Shown: in pieces, positions 46,205 to 57,700 of the stretch
Numbering within the stretch: position 1 is the stretch's first letter
Layout of the letters: each line of letters opens with the position of its first letter
DNA from: Plasmodium brasilianum
Taxonomy: Eukaryota > Apicomplexa > Aconoidasida > Haemosporida > Plasmodiidae
Assembly (NCBI RefSeq): GCF_023973825.1
Contig: NC_090125.1
Coordinates: forward strand, 1,113,501 to 1,177,500
Length of the DNA: 64,000 nucleotides
Direction of reading: 5' to 3'
The notes under the pieces: generated by a model
The model's database searches: none
What the model saw: the letters and a program-made list of their open reading frames with translations, nothing else
Told to the model about the DNA's origin: nothing
Translations under genes and position numbers: made by a program

Positions 46205-47242
46205 GTGAAAGGAAAACTGATATTTTTTTCATGTTCTTTTTTTGTACTTTCGTTGCACTTAATGTTGGCTGATGAGCAGCCCAACATACCACAAGAAAAG
46301 CACATAGCAAATGAAGAAGTAAAAGAATTGAAACAAAAATTAGAGGAAATATATAAAAATCTTACAATTGGCAAATCAACCACTACTTATTCGGAAGAAG
46401 ATATTATGTTATTAAAAAATAAAATTTAAGAACTGAAAAAATTAAAAAAAAAATTTCTAATAACAAATGAAGGAAATAAGCCAAATAATATACCTGATAC
46501 GACAGTAAATGAAAATGCAAATTTGAAAGACGACAAGGGGGATGCAGAAAATAGTGAAAAAACGTTCATAGGGCAAAATGCAAGGGGGGATGTAAATGGA
46601 GGTGTAGGTGTAGTTGGAAGTGGAGGTGGGGGTGGAGGTAATGGTGTAAGTGGAGATGAAAGTCGAGGTGGACAAGGAGAAAATTCGGGAAGTCAAACAG
46701 AAGCTACGCAACAGCAGTCTGCCGTAAATGTACCAGTTACAGAAGGTAGAAATCAAACAAATGCACAGACTGCAGCACCAATTTCTGCAGAACCTCCAAA
46801 CGGAGCACCTCAAGTTCAAGCCGCTGCTCAACACCAAGTTGGTACGAATTCTCCCCAAATCATATATTTAGACATCCTTTATGATGATTTACTTACTGAT
46901 CCCAATAAGAAGAATATCATAGATGAAAGTGAGTACCACATTAAATATAACGACTTTAAAAAAAAGTATGACGCATTTCAGATTAATGAAATTGAATACG
47001 AAATTATTAAAAAGATTATAGATTCTATATTAACAAAAGGCACGGATGCTGCTAAAAAGAATACCGTAATAACAGGTATATTTAAGAATATATTAAGTGA
47101 TGAAAAATTCGAAGAAAAATTTAAAAATTTTATATACGGAGTTTATATATTTGCTAAGAGACATAGTTACCTGAACGCTAAGAAAATAGATAACGACAAT
47201 AAGTTTTTTGGTTATGTGGGTGATATGATGAATACTCTATAG
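46205..47242 (+). pseudogene. MSP7-J: MSP7 family unit with lost start codon and an in-frame stop
   Basis: Last unit of the array. The position of the family start (MKGK-) is GTG (46205-46207) followed by KGKLIFFSCSFFVLSLHLMLADEQ, a clear signal peptide. No in-frame ATG precedes it, and the first one inside (MLADEQ) is past the signal. An in-frame TAA at 46427-46429 cuts the frame, which then continues unbroken (ELKKLKKKFLITNEGNK) to 47242. Retained features: FIGQ (46565-46576, followed by N), a Gly/Val-rich stretch, a Gln/Ala linker, and a full C-terminal domain (IIYLDILYDDLL, YHIKYNDFKKKYDAFQINEIEYEIIKKII, GVYIFAKRHSYLNA). No frameshift. Two base changes separate it from an intact gene, so inactivation is recent or one or both are sequence errors. 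Confidence 0.85.
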
Positions 47243-48566
47243 AAGTAGGTAAGTAAATAACTAAATAACCTATGTTTTGATGAAACCTATTTGCATAGCT
47301 CATCGTGGATTTTTATGTATTTTCCCTAAAAGTTTACATATGTGTGTAGGTATACGTACGTATATTGTACACGCATATATATATACGTACATACATATAT
47401 GCATATTAACGGATACATGCCTGTGCACACACTTTTATCGAACTTTGCTATTCAAGCAAAAATTTATGATGAAACATGTTGTATGCATTTTCCTTCTTAC
47501 AAAATTGCATTAAAAAAAGAAAGTTGTATTTTTTTTTTTTTTTTGTTTTGCATGTATATTTATTTGTACACTCAATTGAAAAGAAATTTTTTTTAATTTT
47601 TCTTTTTCTTTCAAAAATGAATCAAATGTTTTGAAATGGCGTTACAATAAGATGTACAATTAGTGCTAGAAGTGTGTGCAATAGCATATATTTTTATTTT
47701 ATGCAAATATGTTTGCTTTAATTTTCGTTCTCCGAAGAGTAAAGCTTGGGCACATAGGTTATCACATATATATATATATATGTGTATATAGTTATGAATA
47801 CGTATATATATATATTTTATTTTATTTTATTTTTTGAATTATTAAGTCATAAAAATTCCTTAAAGTGCAAACTTTAAAAATTCATTTTTCATACGACACT
47901 TACAGCTTGAAACCTTTAACGTTGTATTCATAGCATGTATATTTTAAGGTAAAATTTTTTAAATTATAATGGGAAATTTTTAATAAGGGGATATTATATG
48001 AAAAAAATGGAAGAAAAAAAGGAAAACGAAAATATAAATAAAGGTACGTATAAATAGATATAAATAAGTATAAATAAATAGAAGGATAAATAAATATGCA
48101 TAAATTCATGCGTATACATAAGTGTACACATAAACATCAAACATGTTCGTGTGTAAAAATATCAAAAGACATATAATATAAAAAAAAAAAAAAAAAAAAA
48201 AAAAAATCAGTTCATTAACTCTATACATACAGCGTTACATATATAAACAAAAATTCTGATGACAATGTACATAAAAATAGGTATAAATGCAGCAATAAAT
48301 GTATGTAAAAGGGCGGGGAGGGGAGTAAGTAGTCATACATACATAAATACATACGTTCGTGTAACCGTGTGTGGCTGTCTGTGTGTGTAATTTTCTTGGA
48401 TTTACACACACTTGTATAATATATATATATATATATATATAGGTTCTTATATATATAAGAACATATACCATTGCACACACGTAATATCTAAGGGGGTAAA
48501 AACTTCAAGCGTCAGTTGCAAAATGAACACGTGGATAGGTCCGTGTATGCCCTGTGCATGTGTTGC
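47243..48566. other. Gene-free region at the end of the MSP7 array
   Basis: 3' flank of MSP7-J and of the TPR/Aha1 gene (convergent). TA microsatellites (47767-47815, 48418-48442), poly-T (47529-47545), poly-A (48179-48206) and ATAAATA repeats near 48050-48080. No gene. Confidence 0.7.
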
Positions 48567-50189
48567 TCAAAATTTGCTGTATTCCTCCGTGAATAGCTTG
48601 ATTTGATTTTCTACCTTATCCATTAACATTTCATAAATATGGTTAAACAGTTTATCCGAAATTTTTAATTTGTCATTTTTTTTGATAGTTATATAATTTT
48701 TCCATGTTTTTCCAGCTTCTAACTCACTAGACAGTTCTTTTATTTCAACTATAACTTTATGAATATGCAATTCTGTTATGTTAACATATAAGGTAACATG
48801 TAAATTACAAGAGAATTCAAAGATGTGTCTTTTGGTGCCTCGTATAACTACAATTTGCGCATCAACGGATAAGTCATTTATTTCATTTATATCAATTTTT
48901 GATAAATACTGAATTGGTAGTATTTCTGGATATTGTAAATTTGACAAATTATATTCATTTTCATTATTTAAATTTAGGTGGTCTGATTTTTCTATATTTT
49001 TAAAATGAATATTTGTTAAACATTCTTCTATTTTACTTTTGGCCCATTTACTCATATCTTTTTCTTCATATGTTGTTCCAGCAGCATTCCATGAAGATAT
49101 TGCTTTATTCTCATTTTTATATAAATGTAAATCATCATCATTAATCCCATTTTCGATTTTTTTTGGTAAATTTTTTTCATAAAATTTTTTATCATCCTCT
49201 TTTATATCTTTTTTAAAATAACAATATCCCATTTTTTTAGTTTCGTCTATAATTTTTTGATCTTCTTCATCTATATCTAAATAAGAGGAATTATTCGTTG
49301 TATTGGATGTAATTGATGAACATTTTTTTTTTTTTTTTGTTTTTTCTTTTTCCTTTTCTCTTTCTTTCTCTCTTTCCTTTTCTCTTTCTTTTTCTCTTTC
49401 CTTTTCTCTTTCTCTTTCTTTTTCCTTCTGTTTTTCTTTTTGCTCTTCATCTTCTTTTTTTCTTTTCTCATTTTCTAATACTTCCCATTCATCAAAATCG
49501 ATTATTTTTTCATTTTTTTCCTTTCTTGACTTCATATCATTTTCATATTTTTCTTTTTTTTTTCGCATAATTTCTTTCTCTCTATCATCATATAGACCTG
49601 AGGCTTTTTCAAAAATTTTTGAAAAGGCTTCCTTTTGTTTTTTATTATGTTCACTTTGTTTTATTATAATATTTTTCAATAATTTTTTTGCATCTACATT
49701 ATCTGGGTATAGTTTAAGAAAATTTTGTATCTTTTCCTTTGCTATATCAAAATTACATCTATTAAATTCTATTTGACATAATCGAAACATACCTTTTGCA
49801 TTTTTTTTATCGATAGTTAACACTTTCATTACGTTTTCATATGCATCATTATATTTCTCTACATTGGAGTAACATATACTCAGATTTAGGTATAAAGCTA
49901 TTTCTAACTCGTTTATCTTAGAATTCTTATTTTCTATATTTTTTAAATATTTCATTCCTTCATTATATTTGCTAATAGCTCTTTCATAATTTTTATTTTT
50001 AAAATCATTGTTCCCTTCTAATTTTAAGTCTAACGCATTTTTTATTTTCTCATCCAAACTCATCCCTTTGATCTTTTCTTCCAATTCTTTTTCATTCTCA
50101 TCCTCTACTTTATTATTTTCTTCCTTTTTTGATGAATTCTTTTTTCCCTCTTTTTCCATATCATTCATTTTTACCCAAAAGGGAAGCAA
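48567..50189 (-). CDS. TPR plus Aha1 N-terminal domain protein, probable Hsp90 co-chaperone
   Basis: 540 residues. N-terminal TPR domain (about 52-170) with the residues of a carboxylate clamp for Hsp90/Hsp70 tails: K56 and N60 in LKLEGNNDFKNKNYERA, N in YLNLSICY, K and R in KGMFRLCQIEF. Next a linker with IDFDEWEVLEN and a long Lys/Glu/Arg helix (about 237-287, KEREKEREK repeats). The C-terminal part (about 365-540) matches the Aha1 N domain: SSWNAAGTTYEEKDMSKWAKSKI, the family pattern of NxNNWHWxEKDxxxWxxxxL, followed by strands. The Aha1 C domain is absent. From memory, the P. falciparum orthologue is annotated as a chaperone-binding protein next to the MSP7 family genes. The start may be Met8 (MNDMEKEG) rather than Met1. 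Single exon. Confidence 0.8.
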   Translation of the reverse strand: MLPFWVKMNDMEKEGKKNSSKKEENNKVEDENEKELEEKIKGMSLDEKIKNALDLKLEGNNDFKNKNYERAISKYNEGMKYLKNIENKNSKINELEIALYLNLSICYSNVEKYNDAYENVMKVLTIDKKNAKGMFRLCQIEFNRCNFDIAKEKIQNFLKLYPDNVDAKKLLKNIIIKQSEHNKKQKEAFSKIFEKASGLYDDREKEIMRKKKEKYENDMKSRKEKNEKIIDFDEWEVLENEKRKKEDEEQKEKQKEKEREREKEREKEREKEREKEREKEKEKTKKKKKCSSITSNTTNNSSYLDIDEEDQKIIDETKKMGYCYFKKDIKEDDKKFYEKNLPKKIENGINDDDLHLYKNENKAISSWNAAGTTYEEKDMSKWAKSKIEECLTNIHFKNIEKSDHLNLNNENEYNLSNLQYPEILPIQYLSKIDINEINDLSVDAQIVVIRGTKRHIFEFSCNLHVTLYVNITELHIHKVIVEIKELSSELEAGKTWKNYITIKKNDKLKISDKLFNHIYEMLMDKVENQIKLFTEEYSKF

Positions 50190-50389
50190 AATAAAGAAGC
50201 GAAATGTTCACTTATTTAAAATGAGATCCGGACGTTGTTAGTATAGAGATTGCTTTGCCGCGTGTAGGCAACTGTTTGTGTGTATATGTACATGTATGTA
50301 TGGGGGAGGGGGGATATACACGATCCTTTATGTATCACTGTATATCTTATATCTATTAATATGTATTATCCGTATATATATATACGTAT

Positions 50390-50590
50390 GTATATGTTTT
50401 ATATATATGTATATGTTTTATATATATGTATATGTTTTATACGTATGCATATGTTTTATATGTATGTATATGTTTTATACGTATATATATGTTTTATACA
50501 TATGTATATGTTTTATACGTATATATACGTTTTATACGTATATATATGTTTTATACATATGTATATGTTTTATACGTATATAAACGCGTG
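50390..50590. repeat. 19-bp tandem repeat (TATATGTTTTATACGTATA)
   Basis: About ten copies with variable ATAC/ATAT/GTAT. The 19-bp period opens all three + frames (Tyr/Val/Ile/Cys/Phe), producing three nested ORFs that are not genes. Confidence 0.9.
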
Positions 50591-51574
50591 TACGTATATT
50601 TGCGTGCGCCCGTAACGTAATATTTTTCTATCATATATGTTTTACTTGTAAAATACAAATGGAGGGCCTTACATTTGCAAAAAAAAAAAGAAAAAGGAAA
50701 AATATGTATGCTTGTTCAGCACTAAACTATTATATTTAAACTTTGCAATCGTAAATTTGTGGAATTTTTGCTCGGCAATTTATGCGTATGTATAAATAGA
50801 TATATATGTAGATTTATATATATATAAATACATACATATGTACATAATTTTATACGTGTACGTATATCTACAATGAACTATTTCAGCATAAATACAATTT
50901 TAAAATTTGGGGGGATTTTTAAAAGCATAATATTTAATTCGTAAATATATATATTTTTTTTTGTAGATCGTGTTAACACTTTTAATTAGTTTTTTATTTT
51001 TTATCCTTTTGTATTATCTTTACGTACAATATTAAGTATATATGTAAATATATATTATACATATGCATACAATACGGTATCAATTACATTACGTATAAAA
51101 CACATAAATAAATAATGAACATTTTACGAACAAGATTAGGCGCAAAGAAATTCTATGAAGTTAAAATTAAGCCGTTTGCTAATTTTTTTTTATTTTTTTA
51201 CCCTGCACTACGTTAAATATACTACTACTATAATAATATTAATAATAATAATAAAAAATGTGAAAAGAAAAAATTAGCTTTATTTTATAGTTTTTGTAGT
51301 TTTTTTTATCTTTTTTTAGGCTTTTTTATTCCTTGTTGATTTATTATTTTTTTTGTTTTAAAAAATGAAGAATTACATGAACTTCAACCTGTGAAAAATA
51401 AAAATGTATCATTTTAAACAAAAAAATAAAATGAAACAAAAACTACGTCAAAAAGTACATTTAATTTAATATAACTGCAATTTTAGAGAAACCTATATTG
51501 CTGTTTGTACTTACATATTGTGTTCTTAATTCGTTATACGTGTGATATATTGAAATTTTAGCTCTCTTTCGTTT

Positions 51575-51830
51575 CATTATTTATTTATTTGTATATTTAT
51601 TTATATATTTATTTATACATTTATTTATACATTTATTTATGCATTTATTTATATATTTATTTATATATTTATTTATATATTTATTTATATATTTATTTAT
51701 ATATTTATTTATATATTTATTTATACATTTATTTATATATTGATTTATACATTTATATATATATTTATTTATACATTTATTTATGCATTTGTTTATTTAT
51801 ATATGTATTTATTTATTTATTCAAATGAAC
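51575..51830. repeat. 12-bp tandem repeat (TTTATTTATATA)
   Basis: About twenty copies with C or G substitutions; reads as LYIY in one frame. Confidence 0.92.
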
Positions 51831-52354
51831 AAATCTACCAATTTTTTTCATACAAATGTGGGGAATAAAAAGGAAAATTTGTTCCCTTTTATTTTCATGA
51901 CTTCAGCATAGGGAATATATAGAAGTATATGCATTTATATTTTAATTACATGCCTACTTGCGTACATGTATACATATGTATATGCTTACATAAGTAATTG
52001 TATACATATATGTAACCAATAAACGCTCTTCTGAACAAGTGAACTCCTTTGTTCTCTGCTTTTTTCTCACTCCCCCAAATAGTTAACCCCTAGAGATACA
52101 CATATAAAATCATAATATATGGAATTTGCTAAAATTTTACCATATAGCCCTTTTTTACATTGCAAAATGTTTACTCTTTTTTAGTTGTGTTTTATACGCA
52201 TCAAATGTGTTGTATCCTTTCCTTTTTTTCTTTTTTTTATGGGTTGTTCAACGGCCTCTTCAAAGCAAAGAAACGTTACCAGTGTGGAATGTTGAATGTA
52301 CAATTTGCTATTCGCAAAATTTATGAACTTTCCAAAAAAAAAAAAGAATAAAGA

Positions 52355-52680
52355 AATTAAACAAACAAACAAACAAACAATTGAACAAATAAACAATTGA
52401 ACAAACAAACAATTGAACAAACAAACAATTGAGCAAACAAACATTGAACAAATAAACAACTGAACAAACAAACAAATAAAAAAATAAATGAACAAATGAA
52501 CAAACAAACAATTGAACAAACAAACAATTGAACAAACAAACAATTGAACAAATAAACAATTGAACAAATGAACAAACAAATGAACAAATAAACATATGAA
52601 TAAAAAAATAAATGAACAAATGAACAAACAAACAATTGAACAAATGAACAAACAAATGAACAAATAAACATATGAATAAA
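52355..52680. repeat. AACAAACAATTG-type tandem repeat, mostly 16- and 12-bp units
   Basis: GAACAAACAAACAATT units, with GAACAAAT variants. A longer block of about 100 bp (from ATAAATGAACAAATGAACAA) appears twice, near 52483 and 52610. Three - frames stay open as Phe/Ile/Cys/Leu ORFs; not coding. Confidence 0.9.
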
Positions 52681-53699
52681 TAAGGCGTTACGGCATAGGG
52701 GAAAGAGTGAAAAGAAAAACGGAGGAAAAATGTATCAAAAAAAATTGTAACAGAAATGTATTATGTGTAATGTTCCTCTTTTTTGCCGAACTATGCTTGC
52801 CTAAGCAATAACATATGCAAGGGGCACACACGTAAGAAACTTTACTAATTTTTTAAAATATATTTCTATGTTCCTCTTTCTTATAATTTTTACTCAATCT
52901 CGTTATATTTTATTATAACTATGTTAATGTTAATTATTACGTTAATTTGAATGTTAATTTGAATGTTAATTTGAATGTTAATTTGAATGCTAATTTTTAT
53001 GTGTAAATTTTTATTTTTTTTAATATTCGAGATTTTTCCTCACCCACAGGAACGAAGTATCTTCCCCCTTTCCATAGTATATTTTTTCATTTTTCTTGTA
53101 CTGTTCTTTCAATCTTGTTAGCGCATAGCTTCATATTATTTAAAAAGTTTATTCTTACATGTTAAGCATTATATAAAACAATACAGTAATTTTTTCTCTT
53201 CTATAATATCATTGTAAACAAAATATTCGGTATCATGTAAAAACGATTTTTGAAAAGCTTAAAAGGGATAGTGAAAGAATTGTAAATTATGCAGACAGAA
53301 TGTGTTAAGAATATTCGCTTGCTTTTTTTTTTTTTTTTTATTTTATTTTTTACTATTTTTTTTTAGCACATTTTGTATAACAAATACTGACTCTTCGTAG
53401 AGAAGCATATCTTATATTTAACTGAAAAAGGAAAATATAGTGACACATTTTTTCTCTTTTCCTTAGAAAAAGAAAAAGTAAAAGAGTAAAATGGAAAAAT
53501 TAGTTCGCTTTAAAATAAATATATCATTTCTTTTTTTTTTTTTTTTTTTTTTTGTTTATATACATTTCTCCACGGTTTTATTGGTGCGTCTACAATTATA
53601 CCATTCTTTTTGGATTTTGCTGCATTTTATTATATTATATTATGTTATATTATATTTTATTATATAATATTTCATTATGTTTAATTTGGTTCGTTTAGT

Positions 53700-53885
53700 T
53701 TGTTCCTTCAAATTGTTAGTATATTTTGTTCCTTCATATTGTTAGTATATTTTGTTCCTTCATATTGTTAGTATATTTTGTTCCTTCAAATTGTTAGTAT
53801 ATTTTGTTCCTTCATATTGTTAGTATATTTTGTTCCTTCATATTGTTAGTATATTTTGTTCCTTCATATTGTTAGTATATTTTAT
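53700..53885. repeat. 26-bp tandem repeat, seven copies
   Basis: Unit TGTTCCTTCATATTGTTAGT followed by ATATTT. GTTCC recurs at 53702, 53728, 53754, 53780, 53806, 53832 and 53858, with two copies carrying CAAATTG instead of CATATTG. Non-coding. Confidence 0.95.
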
Positions 53886-54525
53886 TTTAATTTTTTTTTT
53901 TTTTTTGCGGAAAGCCTTTTTTTCATTATTATCAATTAAACGTGCCATTAAAAAAACGAGAGGGTATATGTCCCAGTGCATCCATGCAGTAATATGTTTG
54001 GAGCAGAACGAGGGTTTTCTCTTCATATAAATTTATTATTAAAATAAATTTGTGCATTTATATACAAATGTATTTTATGTGAAGTTAGTGATACTTTGTA
54101 TTTCCCCTATGCCAGAAGAGCTCAATTTCATTTATGGAATTTTTTTTTTTTTTTTTTTTAAATATTTACACACACTGAGTTTTAGCTGTGTTGATTTTAT
54201 TTTTTCCCCCCATTATACTCACTTTTTAGGCTTGTCATTTTAACTCTGCTTGTTATTTAATTCTCCTTATTATTTTAATTCTGCTCGTTAGTTAATTCGC
54301 CATATTATTTTAACTTGGCTTATTATTTCAATTATCTCCTTAATTTTAAATCGCTCCGTTCCTTTAGGTTCTTTTGCCAAAGTAGATGGCTGCCCCCCCG
54401 GTAAAAAGAAAAACAGCAAACAGGCAGGATGCACGTCCTCTGTTAAATTCCTAAATGTGTGTATCGCTTCCGCGTGTAAAAGTAGAAACACATATTAACG
54501 TAAGGAATAGTTGAAAAAAATCCGG

Positions 54526-54716
54526 AAAAAATATCGAATAAATAGCGAATAAATAGCGAATAAATAGAGAAAAAATAGCGAATAAATAGAGAAAAAATAG
54601 CGAATAAATAGCGAATAAATAGAGAAAAAATAGCGAATAAATAGCGAATAAATAGAGAAAAAATATCGAATAAATAGCGAAAATATATCGAATAAATAGC
54701 GAAAAAATATCGAAAA
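54526..54716. repeat. 11- to 12-bp tandem repeat abutting the ORC4 start codon
   Basis: GAATAAATAGC and AGAAAAAATAGC units, about sixteen copies, the last merging into the A-rich sequence directly before the ATG at 54718. It contains no ATG, so it adds no upstream start codon. Probably in the 5' leader. Confidence 0.9.
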
Positions 54717-54717
54717 A

Positions 54718-57700
54718 ATGAGTTATCCATTGAATAACCTGAGCCTGGAGAACATTGCGAATGTTAAAATAAAGGCTTACAAAAATGTAAATATATATGA
54801 GGACAGGGAAGGAAAAGAAGGGGAAAATGAAAATTTCTACAATGTTTATATTTTAACATATATAAAACATATCGTTAGGATAAAAGCAAATTTGGCTTTA
54901 CATGGAGGATTATACAGTAATTATTTCGAAAAATATGAAGAAGAGTCCATCTCAAACATAATGTATGAAATATTATTAAATAAGAACGAATTGGACAAAG
55001 ATGATAAGGGTGATAAGGATAATGAGGATAGCAAGGATAAAGGGAAGTATGGGCAAAGGAGTAATAAGGACACAAAGCCGAGTAGCATTAACCAAAGTAT
55101 CATAGGAGGAAAAAAGGAACAACAACCAAGAGAAACCGGACTCCCTGAAAGAGGTAACCTAACTGAGGAGGAACAGAAAAAAGATTTGAATTACTCAATT
55201 AAAGAATTGCTAAAAAAGTTAATTAAGTCATACAAGATTAGAGAAAATAAAATATTCTTAGTTACTGGAATGTTAGGGTGTGGGAAAACTACCTGCGTGA
55301 GCTTAGCCATAGAATATTTTAATAAATTTTTGCAAATTGAAAAAAATATGAACAATAAGAATAATAGAAAAAATGTTTTATTTGTTTCCCCTGATGAGGG
55401 TATAAATAAAAAGATATACAAGAAAACTCCCTATATTAGTAGGAATTACCAACAAGAGGATTTGAATACGTCTGACTCTACACCAACTCATGCTAAGAAG
55501 AAAATCAGGATTAACTGCGATGAACCGCTTTTTAATTTCACTCCAAAAAAGAACAAAAACAATGACAAAATGCTGGAAAGTAAAATGATAAAAAATAGAA
55601 TAACAAAATATACCAAAACGAGTAACAGCACGGTAAATTCAAATGAATCCGCTTCAGAGAGTGAGGAAGAGAACCTGATTAAAAAAAATTGCTCTTTTAA
55701 TTTGAGGGAAAATATATATAATTCAAATGTTGCACAGATAAATGATAACATAAAAAATATTTTCGAAAATAATGATTTATCTCCACTCAGAAAAAATGCA
55801 AATATAAGGAACAAAATTCAATATGAACAATTGTTTAAAAAAAATAATAATTATACTAAAGAGGAGGAAGCAGATAGTAATGAGGAAAATTCAGAGTTTA
55901 ATGAAAAATATCGAAAAATAGTAGAAGAAATTAAAAAAGAAGAAAATGAAGAAAGATGTATTTATACAATTCGTATTAGTGCATATCTATATAGAGACGA
56001 TTTACAATGTATAAAGTCTATCTTAACACAGTTATATAATTACATCAATACAGAGGAAAAGATGGAAACTAATTTATTACTAAATGATTATATTATAATA
56101 TTAGAGCAATTGTTAATTCAAATAAATAATGAAAAGAAACAAACATTATTAATAATAGAAAATGTGGAAAAATTTTGTTTACAAAATAAGCAAAATTTAT
56201 TATATACCTTATTTGATTTACTACATAAAAGAAATATTTCTATTAACATTATCTGTGTAACTAACGTATTAGATATTACTCAAACATTAGAAAAAAGAAT
56301 TAAGTCTAGGTTTACTTTTGAAATGTTACATATATCTCCTATTTTAAATATAGAAGAAATTTCGAAATTAGTATACAAAATATTGTATGTTAATTTAGAC
56401 GATTTTCATCTTATTAAAAAATATTATTCTGTTTATTTTACATATTCAGATTTGATCAAAATTCAAAAATTTTTACAAATATATAATTCTACTATGCAGA
56501 AAGAAATTGCCGATGAACATTTGTTGAAACAGTGGTCATACGATATAAATTATGGGCTCGACATAAGGCATATATACCACACCTGTGTAGACGCGATTCT
56601 CTCCATATGTGAGTACAAGCATATCTTAAATTCGAACAGGCGTACATTTAAGAATAACACACTTCTGGATTCTTACTCCGGTAGGCACGCATACGGGGGG
56701 GAAGTAGAAAATGGGGAAGAAGCGGAAAATGGGGAAGAATCAGAAAATGGGGAAGAATCAGAAAATGGAGAAGATTCCTCTAACGTATATACTAAAGGCA
56801 GTTACTTAACAGGAGGTATAACCCTTTCGTGTAATGACACACATGCAAGAGAAGTTGATAAGGGCATGGCTGATATGAGAGAAATGGAATACGATAATTA
56901 TGGGGAGAGCAGAAAAGTAGGTAACCTAAGCAACTTAGGGGAAGCAATACCAAGAAAAGGTAAGAAGAACAAGAATAATAATGATAATTTATCTTCCTTC
57001 GTTGGTGCTGACAAATTATGTTTCTTTTCCAAAGAGAAAAGGGGTAATGTAGAATATTTAAGGGAACGACAAGGTAAATTAGATTGCACTCCTGTAAAAA
57101 GAAATTTTAACAGCGGGAATGACAGTGGTAATGATAGAGTTGGTGGTATTGGAAGTCGAAGTGGTAATGATAATGTAAGGGATCCTGATGGGGATGCCCA
57201 TAGACAGGAAGAAAACTTCCACTTTGATATGCACATGGATATGAGTCCGCGTAAATTAAAGGAAAACATAAAATTCAAAAGTAATACGGAAAGCCAATAC
57301 ATATTGAACAACGTTCAGTCCAAGTTTATTAGGAAGCATTATATTAAAAAGGTGTTACGTGATCTATGCTCAATTGAGTATATGATATTATGTGCTTTTA
57401 CAAGGTTATATAAAAAAGAGATATTACCAAAAACGTTGTATGTAATTATATTAGAAATAAATAAATTTAAACAAGCGTACCCACAAGAACAAATTATCGG
57501 CTTTTCAGTAGATGCTTACAGAAGATCATTCTTTAGATTAGTAGACTTAGACATTATCGTTTTATCCTCTTATTCATTAAGCCATTTGAATATCAAAAAT
57601 TTTAGTAACGATTCCTTTGGGTTACATGAACCAACCAAATTTCCTTGTTATGATATATTTCTGGAAAACTTGGAATCCTATAATTTAAACCATAATCTAA

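Larger units (their letters stand above)
50190..54717. other. 4.5-kb gene-free region between the TPR/Aha1 gene and ORC4
   Basis: Shared upstream region of two divergent genes, built mostly of tandem repeats (five separate entries) between AT-rich stretches. No ORF with coding character. A GC-rich patch at 54350-54485 stands out (see findings). Confidence 0.7.

Noticed and set aside
52181..52671. Three overlapping - ORFs rich in FICSFVQL
   Set aside because: Product of the AACAAACAATTG repeat array; all three frames are open.
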